DNA from: Chlamydiota bacterium
GTDB taxonomy: Bacteria; Chlamydiota; Chlamydiia; Chlamydiales; Rhabdochlamydiaceae
DNA: 40,681 bases
Assembly: GCA_003228815.1 (NCBI GenBank)
Contig: QIGB01000074.1
Coordinates: 1-40,681, forward strand
Direction of reading: 5' to 3'
Both the position numbers and the translations under genes were made by a program. Position 1 is the stretch's first letter. Every line of letters begins with the position of its first letter. Below the pieces are notes generated by a model that worked only from the letters and a program-made list of their open reading frames with translations, had not been told where the DNA came from and made no database searches. Shown here in pieces: positions 17,397 through 25,768 of this stretch.

Positions 17397-18233
17397 ATGC
17401 GCCTACTGTATACCCTTTTCACTTTGGCCATTGGCGGCTACGGCCTTTATTGGCTCGCCGACAAAAATCCCGATCTCAAGCACAAAGCCGAGGAGATCAT
17501 CGACTTTCGCACAACAACAGCACTAGAAACCCGATTTGATTCTTCTCAAATCATGGAGACGCATCAAAAAAACCTCCTCAAAGAGAAAGGCTCCCGTTTT
17601 CTCACTCCAGAGCTCAAGTTTTTCCCCTTTCTCCTTATGGAGACAAAATATTGCGATACCAAAGGACGCACCAAAGAAAGCTTAATCTTATGGGATTTAA
17701 CAGAAGGGGAAATGGTCCTCGATGCGAATAGCTGGGAAAAAACCCATGGATTTGCCGACTGCATATTGAATCATGCGCAAGTGCACGAATTGAAAATCTT
17801 GCATCTACTTGCCGAAGGAAGCAGCACAAACGTCGAAACCCTGCTCACTAGACTCGACATAGAAAAGCCCCTACTCGACGTACTCATTCAGAGCTGCGTG
17901 AAGAAAAATCTCATTATCCAAGCAGGAGCCAATCAATACCGACTCCATCTAGAAAATCCCCATCTCACGGCAATCCCAGAGACCAAACTATATGAGCAGC
18001 TAACCACTCGTGGGCATAAACGAGCGGAACGTGCCACAAAACACTTTACCGCTTCGCAGGTACAGCGAATCTCCAAGATCGCCTTTGGTGAAAATTTTTC
18101 TATCCGAACCACAACCGAGATCTATTTACCCATTCATCGGATCGTCATCCAAAACCCCGATGGATCCATCCACACCTCCCATTTCAATGCCCTAACCGGG
18201 AAAGAGCTCCCCCCAGCCCGTTTCTATCAATAA
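17397..18233 (+). CDS. Conserved-looking hypothetical membrane-associated protein
   Basis: A 278-residue protein I cannot place. An N-terminal hydrophobic stretch (LLYTLFTLAIGGYGLYWLA, 3-21) would anchor it or act as signal. The middle (about 120-190) is helical and could form a winged-helix-like domain (LKILHLLAEGSSTNVETLLTRL, in part). The C terminus, after IYLPIHRIVIQNPDG, is beta-rich and ends FNALTGKELPPARFYQ. It is divergent from the methyltransferase operon across 49 bases. The stop codon is followed at once by an R2 repeat end and the tRNA-Ser promoter. Confidence 0.7.
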   Translation: MRLLYTLFTLAIGGYGLYWLADKNPDLKHKAEEIIDFRTTTALETRFDSSQIMETHQKNLLKEKGSRFLTPELKFFPFLLMETKYCDTKGRTKESLILWDLTEGEMVLDANSWEKTHGFADCILNHAQVHELKILHLLAEGSSTNVETLLTRLDIEKPLLDVLIQSCVKKNLIIQAGANQYRLHLENPHLTAIPETKLYEQLTTRGHKRAERATKHFTASQVQRISKIAFGENFSIRTTTEIYLPIHRIVIQNPDGSIHTSHFNALTGKELPPARFYQ

Positions 18234-18260
18234 CCAAATCCTTCAGTTTGTTTGAGTATA
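18234..18260 (-). repeat. Repeat R2, solitary end
   Basis: Read on the minus strand this is TATACTCAAACAAACTGAA followed by GGATTTGG. It matches the ends of copy A (4003, 4166) and copy B (35429) and begins directly after the stop codon of the 278-aa gene. No partner end is visible nearby. The TTGAGT it contains may act as the -35 of the tRNA promoter. Confidence 0.55.
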
Positions 18261-18281
18261 AACCCCTATAGCTGCTATGAT
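18252..18281 (+). promoter_or_regulatory. tRNA-Ser promoter
   Basis: TTGAGT (18252-18257), 18-bp spacer, TATGAT (18276-18281), ending about ten bases before the mature tRNA 5' end. Spacing and position fit a sigma-70-type promoter. The -35 lies inside the R2 repeat end. Confidence 0.5.
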
Positions 18282-18291
18282 TTCTCGTTTT

Positions 18292-18378
18292 GGGAAGATG
18301 GCTGAGTGGCCGAAGGCACGTCCCTGCTAAGGACGCGTACCCTTACGGGTACCGAGGGTTCGAATCCCTCTCTTTCCG
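18292..18378 (+). tRNA. tRNA-Ser (GCU anticodon)
   Basis: A class II tRNA of 87 nt. Acceptor GGGAAGA pairs with TCTTTCC (one G-U), D-arm GCTGAGTGGCCGAAGGC, anticodon loop in TCCCTGCTAAGGA (anticodon GCT, reading AGC/AGU), long variable arm TACCC-TTAC-GGGTA, T-arm GAGGGTTCGAATCCCTC, discriminator G. CCA is not encoded. A rho-independent terminator follows. Confidence 0.96.
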
Positions 18379-18386
18379 AAAAAAAG

Positions 18387-18412
18387 GCCCAGCATCCGCT
18401 GGGCTTTTTTTT
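18387..18412 (+). terminator. Terminator of tRNA-Ser
   Basis: GCCCAGC-ATCC-GCTGGGC, a perfect 7-bp GC-rich stem, followed by eight T. Nine bases after the tRNA 3' end. Confidence 0.93.
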
Positions 18413-18420
18413 GGAAAGAA

Positions 18421-18580
18421 GCAAGTGAAGAGTTTCACTTGCATGAGGGATTCGAAGTGGACGGGCCTGTCCGAAGGACGCCAGGGAACCGGCCCTGAAG
18501 ACGGGAGATGTCAATCTCCGCTGAAGGGCGAACCCACCCACCAAGATTCTGGGATAAAAATCTCTGCTAGGCATTTTTTT
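18421..18580 (+). other. Candidate structured RNA locus downstream of tRNA-Ser
   Basis: GC-rich DNA with several nested pairings and no convincing ORF. A perfect hairpin GCAAGTGAA-GAGT-TTCACTTGC is at 18421-18442. Then GTGG (18457) can pair with CCAC (18534 or 18538), enclosing GGGCC/GGCCC (18463-18467 with 18491-18495), which encloses GTCC-GAA-GGAC (18469-18479), plus a separate hairpin GGAGAT-GTCA-ATCTCC (18504-18519). A seven-T run lies at 18574-18580. This resembles a compact multi-stem RNA with a terminator-like end. I cannot match it to a known riboswitch or ncRNA family. Strand is assumed from the T run. Confidence 0.35.
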
Positions 18581-18761
18581 GGCTCGATTTTCCCCTTTTC
18601 TGTGATCTTTCCACAGGTTGCACACCCCCCCCTAGTAAAATTATTTTTTTACACAAGGAAAGCGCCCTTACCACCACATTGATAATAATTTTTATTGAAT
18701 TTAATTACTTAATGGTTTAATATTTAATTAACTAAACTAATAAAAAAGAGAAACAGTAATC
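18581..18761 (+). other. AT-rich leader region of the first PP2C gene
   Basis: No gene seen. After a C-run near 18626-18634 the DNA is strongly AT-rich (ATTGATAATAATTTTTATTG and onward), unlike the flanking coding DNA. Such AT-rich leaders also precede the other two PP2C genes. The ribosome binding site for the ATG at 18762 is weak (AGAGAAA). Confidence 0.3.
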
Positions 18762-19844
18762 ATGTCTTGTTCAGAAAGCAGCCCAGTTTTTGACGCAACC
18801 CTTTTAATGTCAAAAACTTATATAAGCGCAAAACCAGATTCTGGCATTCCCTGGAGAGAAGAGCCTATTCCAGAGAGAGAGGCTTTAGATAGGATGTTCA
18901 CGAATGCGAGGAAAGCCATCGAGGAACATCATCAAGCAGTCTGCATCCGTCCTTTTGATGCGATGCCCTATGTGAAGACCTTGGATATAACAAAAGAGAA
19001 ACTCACCGAAGAAGAATCAACTCCTCTTACATTATCTCCTCAATTTACTGAAAAACAGGGACTTAGACCTAGAATGGAGGACGCCCATTTTTACACAGAA
19101 CTCGAAAAGGGAACTCTGGTAGGAGTTTTTGACGGACACGGCGGACCAGAGGTTGCACAGTTTGCCAACGAAGCATTCCAGAAAAGATTTCCCGACGCCC
19201 TAAAAAATGCGAAGGAAAATGTCCACCAAGCATTTGAGACTGTAATTGATCAAATTCATCAAGAAGTGGCTCGACATTACGAATGGAATAGAATAGGTAG
19301 TACCGCGGTTGTCTCATATATTGATCACGCAACCCATCAGATTTACACCGTAACTTTAGGCGATAGCGAAGCCAATATTTATCGCAAGGTAGAGGAAGAA
19401 ATGAGGTCCATTCCTCTCTCCGCTGTACGTGATTGGCTCAGCAAAAAAGATCTACAACGCCTCGTCAGCAATTATGGATTTCAAGTCTATAGTCTCGGTC
19501 GTCTTTGTAACTATAACTCCAAATACATCCGCTCTAGATTAAGGGAGGGGGTCAATCTCTCTCGTGCAATTGGAGATGTTTCAGAAAGAGGAAGCTCCAT
19601 ACCCCTCGTCATACACAAACCAAAAATCACTGTGAACAAACTCAAACACGGCGATATCCTGATTCTTGCATGTGATGGCTTAAAAGATTTTGTTCTTGAA
19701 GCGCAAATTGTCAAAATGATTGCCGAATATACTTTAGGTACAAAAAAGGACGGCCTCTCTTCCATTCTTGTAGAAAAGGCATTGAGCCAAATGAATGAAA
19801 CAGAAAATGACAATGTGACAGTAGGCGTTATCCACGTTTCCTAA
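18762..19844 (+). CDS. Eukaryotic-type PP2C (PPM) protein phosphatase, intact
   Basis: A 360-residue protein: a variable N-terminal region of about 95 residues, then a full PPM domain. Metal and phosphate residues are present: RPRMEDAHF (R104, E106, D107), GVFDGHGG (D124, G125), GSTAVV, LGDSEA, LSRAIGD, ACDGLKD (D305) and ENDNVTV (D350). It should remove phosphate from Ser/Thr in an Mn/Mg-dependent way. The motif set is the eukaryotic-like one rather than the SpoIIE/RsbU one. No signal peptide or membrane segment. First of three tandem paralogues; its stop codon TAA is the left flank of an R1 element. Whether it acts in the bacterium or the host is unknown. Confidence 0.88.
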   Translation: MSCSESSPVFDATLLMSKTYISAKPDSGIPWREEPIPEREALDRMFTNARKAIEEHHQAVCIRPFDAMPYVKTLDITKEKLTEEESTPLTLSPQFTEKQGLRPRMEDAHFYTELEKGTLVGVFDGHGGPEVAQFANEAFQKRFPDALKNAKENVHQAFETVIDQIHQEVARHYEWNRIGSTAVVSYIDHATHQIYTVTLGDSEANIYRKVEEEMRSIPLSAVRDWLSKKDLQRLVSNYGFQVYSLGRLCNYNSKYIRSRLREGVNLSRAIGDVSERGSSIPLVIHKPKITVNKLKHGDILILACDGLKDFVLEAQIVKMIAEYTLGTKKDGLSSILVEKALSQMNETENDNVTVGVIHVS

Positions 19845-20008
19845 GAGAATGTCTGCAAACTGCTTTTACCAGAGGGCGCTAAGATTGTTGCTTTGGAAGA
19901 CTTCTAGAGACCGGAGCGAGCTTTGATAAGCTCGTGTAGGTCGAAGAAGGACTTCCAAGGGGAAAAGATTGTTCCCAATCCTGGTGAAATGAGTTTGCAG
20001 ACAGTCTC
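19845..20008. mobile_element. Repeat R1 copy 2: MITE-like element after the first PP2C gene
   Basis: A 164-bp element, in opposite orientation to copy 1 at 8759. Ends GAGAATGTCTGCAAACT and GAGTTTGCAGACAGTCTC are inverted repeats with few mismatches, flanked by TAA on both sides; the left TAA is the PP2C stop codon. The central CGAGCTT-TGAT-AAGCTCG hairpin is retained. Confidence 0.7.
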
Positions 20009-20203
20009 TAAAGAGAGCCCTCACAGAGGGGTGCATTTCATCCATTTTCTTTCTCGTAGTGCTCCTAAAAATCTTGTAAAAATATCACTCAATATTCGAT
20101 AATATTATTATGATAAAACAATTTCTTCAAAAATATTTAACCAAACTGATAAAGTATCCGAGAAAATATATAAATTGGTCATTGGAGAATCATATTCAAG
20201 GTT

Positions 20204-20310
20204 ATGAGCTCTCTTTTAGAGATGGTTGCTGAGCAGCCATCGGATTCACCGGCGCTCCTTATGCCCTACGCCATTTAGAACAAAAGATAGTACGTCTAAG
20301 GAAAAAAATC
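20204..20310 (+). pseudogene. Relic of the N-terminal coding region of the second PP2C gene
   Basis: In the frame of the second PP2C gene, after an in-frame TGA (20230-20232), the DNA reads AAIGFTGAPYALRHLEQ, close to TALGFTGAPYAGRHLEQ (residues 22-38) of the third paralogue. Several DNA stretches are identical (GGATTCACCGG, ACGCCATTTAGAACAA). The segment is not needed by the annotated ATG at 20311, so the second gene seems to have lost a longer N terminus by a stop or frameshift. The rest of 20009-20203 is AT-rich with no gene seen. Confidence 0.6.
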
Positions 20311-21531
20311 ATGTTAGTAGCAGCAGCCCCCACTTCTCTCCACGAACCTGCAAAAACATTTTCATCACCACCTTCTCCTGGGAAAGAAGATAGGGAAGAA
20401 ATAGTTCCTTGGAGAGAAAAAGCTTTCTCAATCGAAGAAGCTTTTTGGAAGATGATAAAAAATCAAAATAAATCCATTGATGAGCACCTCATACATTACA
20501 ATATGTTCATGCAAGAAACGAATCCTTATATACAACCCACAGAACTTTCACGGGATACACTACCTTGGAATCAAGAAGAAGAAGCCACGCCGCCTCTTCA
20601 GTTCTCTTATGAATCTCATTCTGATGTTGGAAAAACTAGACCGCAAAATGAAGATGCTCATTTTTATCTAGAATGGGACGAGGGGGTTTTAGCAGGAGTT
20701 TTCGATGGTCATCTCGGGAAAGAAGTTTCCAACTTTGCCAGCAATAAATTTAAGGAACTTTTCCCAACAGCACTCAAGAAAGCCGAGGGCAATGTACATA
20801 CTACCTTTGAAAGAGTGATTCATCAGATTCACCGAGAAGTGGCTGCCCACTCTGAATGGAATCAAATTGGAAGTGCTGCCGTTATTTGCTACATCGACAA
20901 AAAGACGCATTGGGTGTACACCGCAACCCTCAGTGATTGCGAAGCAAATATTTACAGAAAAAAGAGGGGTGAACCCCGGCCTGCAGGGCAAGGAATGATT
21001 CGGATGGGGCTTCGTACCCTTCCCAGCGGTAGATTTGAACTAACCGGCCCTAAAGGGCCGGGTTTCCCTGGTGAATACATGTCGATTCCTCTTTCCCCTC
21101 AACGCCATTGGCTTAGCAATCGCGATCAACAACGTTTAAGAGCTTATCTTCAAAATAATAAGCCCGATCTGATAAGGGAATTGGAACGAAAGATCCTCTT
21201 GATAAATAATGACCCAAAAAAAATTTACTCTCATATTTTGTATGGAGTCAATACACCACGAGCAATTGGAGATGTTGATGAAAGCGGGACACCCGAGTGC
21301 CCACTTGTATCTACTAAATCTAAAATCACAGCCTTTCAACTCCATGCCGGCGATTTCCTCATTCTCACTTGTGATGGCTTGAAGGATTTCCTTTCCGAAG
21401 AAGCAATCGTTCAAATCATTCGAAGAACAAAAGAAAACCTGAGCTCTACCCTTGTGAAAGCTGCAATAGCAAATATGAACGATGCGGTGGGTGGTGATAA
21501 CGTCTCAGTCATCGCAATCAAGGTTTCTTAA
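20311..21531 (+). CDS. Eukaryotic-type PP2C phosphatase, second paralogue with loop insertion
   Basis: A 406-residue PPM protein. Metal ligands look preserved: RPQNEDAHF (E114, D115), GVFDGHLG (D132), TCDGLKD (D355), GGDNVSV (D396). Deviations from the first paralogue: the second Gly of DGHGG is Leu, LGDSEA has become LSDCEA, and LSRAIGD is TPRAIGD. A Gly/Pro-rich insertion of about 40 residues (217-257) interrupts the domain and is encoded by locally GC-richer DNA. Activity is likely but could be altered. N-terminal sequence WREK/WREE is shared with the first paralogue. Upstream DNA shows a lost N-terminal extension. The start codon (ATG 20311) follows AAGGAAAAAAATC. Confidence 0.83.
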   Translation: MLVAAAPTSLHEPAKTFSSPPSPGKEDREEIVPWREKAFSIEEAFWKMIKNQNKSIDEHLIHYNMFMQETNPYIQPTELSRDTLPWNQEEEATPPLQFSYESHSDVGKTRPQNEDAHFYLEWDEGVLAGVFDGHLGKEVSNFASNKFKELFPTALKKAEGNVHTTFERVIHQIHREVAAHSEWNQIGSAAVICYIDKKTHWVYTATLSDCEANIYRKKRGEPRPAGQGMIRMGLRTLPSGRFELTGPKGPGFPGEYMSIPLSPQRHWLSNRDQQRLRAYLQNNKPDLIRELERKILLINNDPKKIYSHILYGVNTPRAIGDVDESGTPECPLVSTKSKITAFQLHAGDFLILTCDGLKDFLSEEAIVQIIRRTKENLSSTLVKAAIANMNDAVGGDNVSVIAIKVS

Positions 21532-21694
21532 GAGGGTCCTTTGCAGGAAGTTGCTTTTCGTCCTTTTTTCCTCTGAATTTTCCTTCACAAAATCTTGCTG
21601 AATATCACGCGGTAATATATAATTTTTCACGATTAAACTAATATTTTAAAAGACAAATCAATTGTAAAATTATGCCAACAACTTAGGAATAGAT

Positions 21695-23344
21695 ATGCCT
21701 TGCTCATTAACTAACCATCCTCAACAGTATTGGCTCTCCCCCAAAGAGATCTGCTTGACAGCCCTCGGATTCACCGGAGCTCCCTATGCCGGACGCCATT
21801 TAGAACAATCTCGTCAAGAATCTCCTTGGACGACTTCTCGGATGGCTCATCGAGCCATTTTCCTCATAGAATGCATGCCGATTGTGGGTGGTTGTGTAGC
21901 TCTTGCCGAAGGCATTTTTCATGCTTGCTTCAAATCTAGCAGCCCTATTGTCGAAGAAGAAGCTAAAGAGTTAGAGTTAGCAGCATCAGTGGGTGCTTCT
22001 CCTCTTTCTCCAGAAGAACCAGCATCACCAGCCCCAGAGACAGGATCCCCTGCTTCCGGAGATGAAGAGCACCCCGTGCCAGAAGGAGAAAAAAGTCTGC
22101 CGGATGAAGAAGGTGGAATGACGGGCGTTTCACGTCCAATGGGAAAACCTTCTGCAAAGGATCCTATTCAGAGGATGCACAAGAATTTGCAAAAAGCTGT
22201 TCAAGAGGCTTGGAAAAGAGAAATTGAAGCAATGGCTTATGTGTGGGCTCATCACATTTTGGGGACCATCAGAGGGGATTACGGAAATCAATCAGGCGCT
22301 TCAGAAGACCAAATTTTAATGAGCCAGTGCCGAGGTTTAGAAGAATCCATTCAAAAGACCAGACGGGCATTAGAAGAAGCTTCTTCTTTGGAAACTCCAT
22401 ACATGCAACTTTCAGAACTCCCAATTCCTCCTACCGATACTACGCAAAAAGAACCCATTCCTTTAGTGTTGCCTACTAAAATTGCAAAAGAACAACGTTT
22501 TGACAAGAGCACAAAGCACGCCGAATTTTACTTGAAAATAGGGAACACGGGGACTTTAGCAGGAATATTTAAAGGGCATAATGGAAAAGAAGTTGCACAG
22601 TTTGCCAGCGATGAATTCCAGAAGAATTTTCCCGATGCATTGAAGCGGGCCGAAGGCAATGTCCATGCTGTCTTTGAAAATATGATTGCTCAAATTCAAA
22701 GGGAATTGGCTACCCATCCTGAATGGAATAATATCGGGAGTACTGCTGTTATTTGCTATATTGATAAAGAGACACACTTGATTTACACGGCGACCATCGG
22801 CGAGGGATGTCAAGCAAATATTTATCGCATGATGGGAAAGAAAAAGAAATCGATCACTCTTTACCTTGAGCGTAGTTGGCTGAGCAAACATGACCGTGCA
22901 CGTCTAACAGCTGCATTTTCAGAGAAGGAAGTGACTCAACATATCCGAAGGCAGGAAGTAGCAAAATTAGGATTATTTCTTAAAGGGACTGAAGATTTTC
23001 AAGTCTCTCATGCGATTAGCTCTCGTCTTTCTGAAGGAACCCATCACTCACGTGCTTTTGGACATGTTGATGATCCACTTGTTATACCAAAGCCAAAAGT
23101 GACCGTTTTTAAGCTTCAAAATGGCGATACGTTCACTCTCTCATCGGGCTTAACGGATTTTCTTAGTGAAGAAGCGATTGTTTCTATTATTTCCTCTGAG
23201 GAAGGAAGTCCACACTCTGCTCTTGTTCAAGCTGCATTAAAAAAAATGTTTGAGCCGCAACACAAGGCCAACATGACCAAGATGAGAAAACAGAGAAACG
23301 TCACCGTCCGCGTGTTTAAAGTTCTTCATCTTTCAAAGAAGTAA
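21695..23344 (+). CDS. PP2C-like pseudophosphatase with N-terminal extension
   Basis: A 549-residue protein. Residues about 265-545 align with the two paralogues but the metal ligands are gone: NED is TKHA (K274, H275), VFDGHGG is IFKGHNG (K293), CDGLKD is SSGLTD with one residue deleted, and GGDNVSV is KQRNVTV (R534). The fold-maintaining segments (IGSTAVICYID, SRAFGHV) remain, so it is likely a folded but inactive protein. The N terminus carries GFTGAPYAGRHLEQ, a hydrophobic stretch (about 53-79) and a Pro/Glu-rich linker (82-150). No in-frame stop, so still a gene. It may act as a binding or decoy partner. Confidence 0.78.
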   Translation: MPCSLTNHPQQYWLSPKEICLTALGFTGAPYAGRHLEQSRQESPWTTSRMAHRAIFLIECMPIVGGCVALAEGIFHACFKSSSPIVEEEAKELELAASVGASPLSPEEPASPAPETGSPASGDEEHPVPEGEKSLPDEEGGMTGVSRPMGKPSAKDPIQRMHKNLQKAVQEAWKREIEAMAYVWAHHILGTIRGDYGNQSGASEDQILMSQCRGLEESIQKTRRALEEASSLETPYMQLSELPIPPTDTTQKEPIPLVLPTKIAKEQRFDKSTKHAEFYLKIGNTGTLAGIFKGHNGKEVAQFASDEFQKNFPDALKRAEGNVHAVFENMIAQIQRELATHPEWNNIGSTAVICYIDKETHLIYTATIGEGCQANIYRMMGKKKKSITLYLERSWLSKHDRARLTAAFSEKEVTQHIRRQEVAKLGLFLKGTEDFQVSHAISSRLSEGTHHSRAFGHVDDPLVIPKPKVTVFKLQNGDTFTLSSGLTDFLSEEAIVSIISSEEGSPHSALVQAALKKMFEPQHKANMTKMRKQRNVTVRVFKVLHLSKK

Positions 23345-23396
23345 TCGGCAAAAAGAGAATTTCATCAAACTCGGTTTTGCGATACACTCGGCTCAT

Positions 23397-24827
23397 ATGG
23401 CTGAAAAATTGCGCATCCCCCCTCATTCGAAAGAATCCGAGATGATGGTCCTCGGATCGATGCTCACCAATGTGAATAGTTTGAACATTGCAGCTGACGC
23501 TTTAAATGATGCTGACTTTTATTTCTCTGAACACAAATCGATTTTTGCCGCTCTGAAAGAAGCTTATAGGCAAGATAAGCCGGCTGATGTCCATCTCATT
23601 GCAGAGGAGCTGAAGAGACAAGATAAGCTTGAAAATGTGGGCAGTGTCGCCTATCTCACTACTCTAGCCCAATACGCTGGCACAGCTGCGTACATGGAAG
23701 AGTACACGGAACTTGTCCATAGCAAAGCAATCCTCAGAAGAATGATCCTCGCTGCACAAGAGGTGGAGAAAGACGCTCTGGAAGATCCCCAAGATGTCAC
23801 TTCATCTCTGGACAACGCGCAGAAAAAGTTCTACGAAATTAGTCAGAGCGCGAATGCCAAAGATGGCACGACTCTTGCCGACCTTCTCTCTGGGGAGAAA
23901 GCCTCTTCTGAAATGCCCTTCTTAGAAGAACTGCAAAAAAAGCAAGAGGAGTATCAAAACCGAGATCCCAACGATCCGGGGATTAGTGGTATTTCAACCC
24001 ATTTCATCGACCTGGATAAAATGATCGGGGGTTTTGGGTCTTCTAATTTGATGATCATTGCAGGTCGCCCAGCCATGGGAAAAACAGCATTTGCAGTGAA
24101 CGTTGCAGAAAATATCTGCTTCAAAAATGGCATGCCTGTTGGCATTTTTTCTCTTGAGATGACGGCAGAACAACTGTTGCATCGCATCATCTGTTCACAA
24201 GCTGAAGTGGAATCAGACAAAATCAAAAATGGCTCTTTGAGCGGTGAAGAATACCAACGGATTGTTTCGTCAGTCAATCACATCCAAAATTACACAATGG
24301 TGATCGATGATCAGCCTGGTCTCAGGATTACCGATCTGAGGGCACGAGCACGAAGAATGCGCGAGGTCTATGGGATTGAGTTTTTGGTTGTCGACTATTT
24401 GCAACTCATTTCGGGCTCGGGAAGTGTCCGCAGTATGGAAAATCGGCAAAATGAAATTTCTGAAATTTCCCGCATGCTCAAAAATCTGGCCAGAGAGCTC
24501 GATATTCCAATTCTGTGTGCTTCACAGCTCTCTCGAAAAGTGGAAGAGCGTCAAGGACACCGTCCGATGATGAGTGATTTGCGCGAGAGTGGATCCATTG
24601 AACAAGACAGTGATGTGGTCATGTTTTTACTTCGCCGCGAATACTACGACCCTTACGACAAACCGGGAATGGCCGAGCTCATTGTGGCGAAAAATCGGCA
24701 TGGCGGTGTGGGGAATGTCAATCTAACCTTCCGCAAAGAAATGGGACAATTTGCCAATTACACACCTGTCCTTACGAAAGATTCTGATAAAGAAGAGGAT
24801 GCTTTCGCCGCTTTCGGCCCAAATTAA
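23397..24827 (+). CDS. dnaB: Replicative DNA helicase DnaB
   Basis: A 476-residue hexameric helicase of the replication fork. The N-terminal DnaB domain (about 8-110) starts IPPHSKESEMMVLGSML; the RecA-like motor has Walker A IAGRPAMGKTAF (about 221-232), Walker B LVVDYLQLISG, and SDLRESGSIEQDSDVVMFL. No intein interrupts the usual sites. Length is normal. It follows the PP2C array by about 50 bases on the same strand and could share transcripts, but nothing functional links them. Confidence 0.97.
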   Translation: MAEKLRIPPHSKESEMMVLGSMLTNVNSLNIAADALNDADFYFSEHKSIFAALKEAYRQDKPADVHLIAEELKRQDKLENVGSVAYLTTLAQYAGTAAYMEEYTELVHSKAILRRMILAAQEVEKDALEDPQDVTSSLDNAQKKFYEISQSANAKDGTTLADLLSGEKASSEMPFLEELQKKQEEYQNRDPNDPGISGISTHFIDLDKMIGGFGSSNLMIIAGRPAMGKTAFAVNVAENICFKNGMPVGIFSLEMTAEQLLHRIICSQAEVESDKIKNGSLSGEEYQRIVSSVNHIQNYTMVIDDQPGLRITDLRARARRMREVYGIEFLVVDYLQLISGSGSVRSMENRQNEISEISRMLKNLARELDIPILCASQLSRKVEERQGHRPMMSDLRESGSIEQDSDVVMFLLRREYYDPYDKPGMAELIVAKNRHGGVGNVNLTFRKEMGQFANYTPVLTKDSDKEEDAFAAFGPN

Positions 24828-24862
24828 TAGTTATATTATTATAGCTCTGTTAAAAGAAAGTC

Positions 24863-25768
24863 ATGGAACAATCTCCTCGTTCTAGAACGATCCCCTATCG
24901 CAAAAAGGGGATTGTTTTTGTGCTTATCGCATGGGTGTTTTTCACAACAGCGATTGCCCTATCTCGAATGGCAAGCGAACAAAGCTCTGTCCCGATTGTT
25001 CTTTTATTCCAAAATTTTATCGGGCTTTTAGCGATCCTCCCCTGGATGATCAAAAAAGGGAGTAAAAGTCTCTATATCTCAAAAACCGGTGTCATTATTC
25101 TCCGATCCCTTGCTGGATACTTAAGCTATGCCTTTATCTTTTTAGCTGTCCAGCGGATTAGCCTCATCAACACTGTCCTCTTGAGTAATTCAGCACCTCT
25201 GTTCATCCCCCTCATTATTTGGCTTTGGAAAGGATTGAAAATCAGTAAGGGTTTATGGATGGGAATTCTCATTGGATTCCTTGGAATTGCCTTCATTCTT
25301 CGTCCTACTGAAGAGATCATTAATGTAGGCGCTCTCTTTGCAATAGGAGCTGCGATTTGTCTGTCGATTTCGGCAATTGCAAAGCGCCGTCTCGTCAAAA
25401 CAGAACGCATCTATACCATTTTATTTTACTACTTTTTGATCAGCACGCTCTTGAGTATTCCCTTTAGTATTGAAACGTGGAAACCTCTAGGCAAAGAAAC
25501 ACTTCTTTTGCTTTGTTCTATCGGCATCCTCTTTACATGCGGGCAGATCTTTTTCTTAAACGCCCTCAAATATGAAAAGCCTTCCTTCTTAAGTTCTTTC
25601 AATTATTCAGCAGTGATTTATGGGGCTCTTTTGCAGTGGCTTATCTGGGGCAGCTTCCCCGATTGGTGCACGATCATGGGGATTGTCATCGTTTGTACAG
25701 GGGGAATATTGACGATTACTCTCGGGAAAGAGGTTCCGCCTGGGAAGGGGGGGCAATCAGAGCGTTGA
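24863..25768 (+). CDS. EamA/DMT-family transporter
   Basis: A 301-residue membrane protein with about ten hydrophobic helices and the duplicated EamA arrangement; WVFFTTAIALSRMASEQ and YAFIFLAVQRISLINTVLL are typical first-half segments. Relatives export or import small metabolites; chlamydial members include SAM and amino-acid carriers, but the substrate cannot be read here. Start ATG with a weak AAAGAAAG in front. Its 3' end overlaps the kinase-like gene on the other strand by 53 bases, tail to tail. Confidence 0.87.
   Translation: MEQSPRSRTIPYRKKGIVFVLIAWVFFTTAIALSRMASEQSSVPIVLLFQNFIGLLAILPWMIKKGSKSLYISKTGVIILRSLAGYLSYAFIFLAVQRISLINTVLLSNSAPLFIPLIIWLWKGLKISKGLWMGILIGFLGIAFILRPTEEIINVGALFAIGAAICLSISAIAKRRLVKTERIYTILFYYFLISTLLSIPFSIETWKPLGKETLLLLCSIGILFTCGQIFFLNALKYEKPSFLSSFNYSAVIYGALLQWLIWGSFPDWCTIMGIVIVCTGGILTITLGKEVPPGKGGQSER

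Noticed and set aside
18275-18682. ORFs of about 116 and 130 residues across the tRNA-Ser region on both strands
   Set aside because: They translate the tRNA, its terminator and the structured region; typical spurious ORFs.
21529-21570. Possible third R1 end after the second PP2C gene (TAAGAGGGTC, TGCTTTT)
   Set aside because: Only scattered matches to the R1 end and no partner end found.
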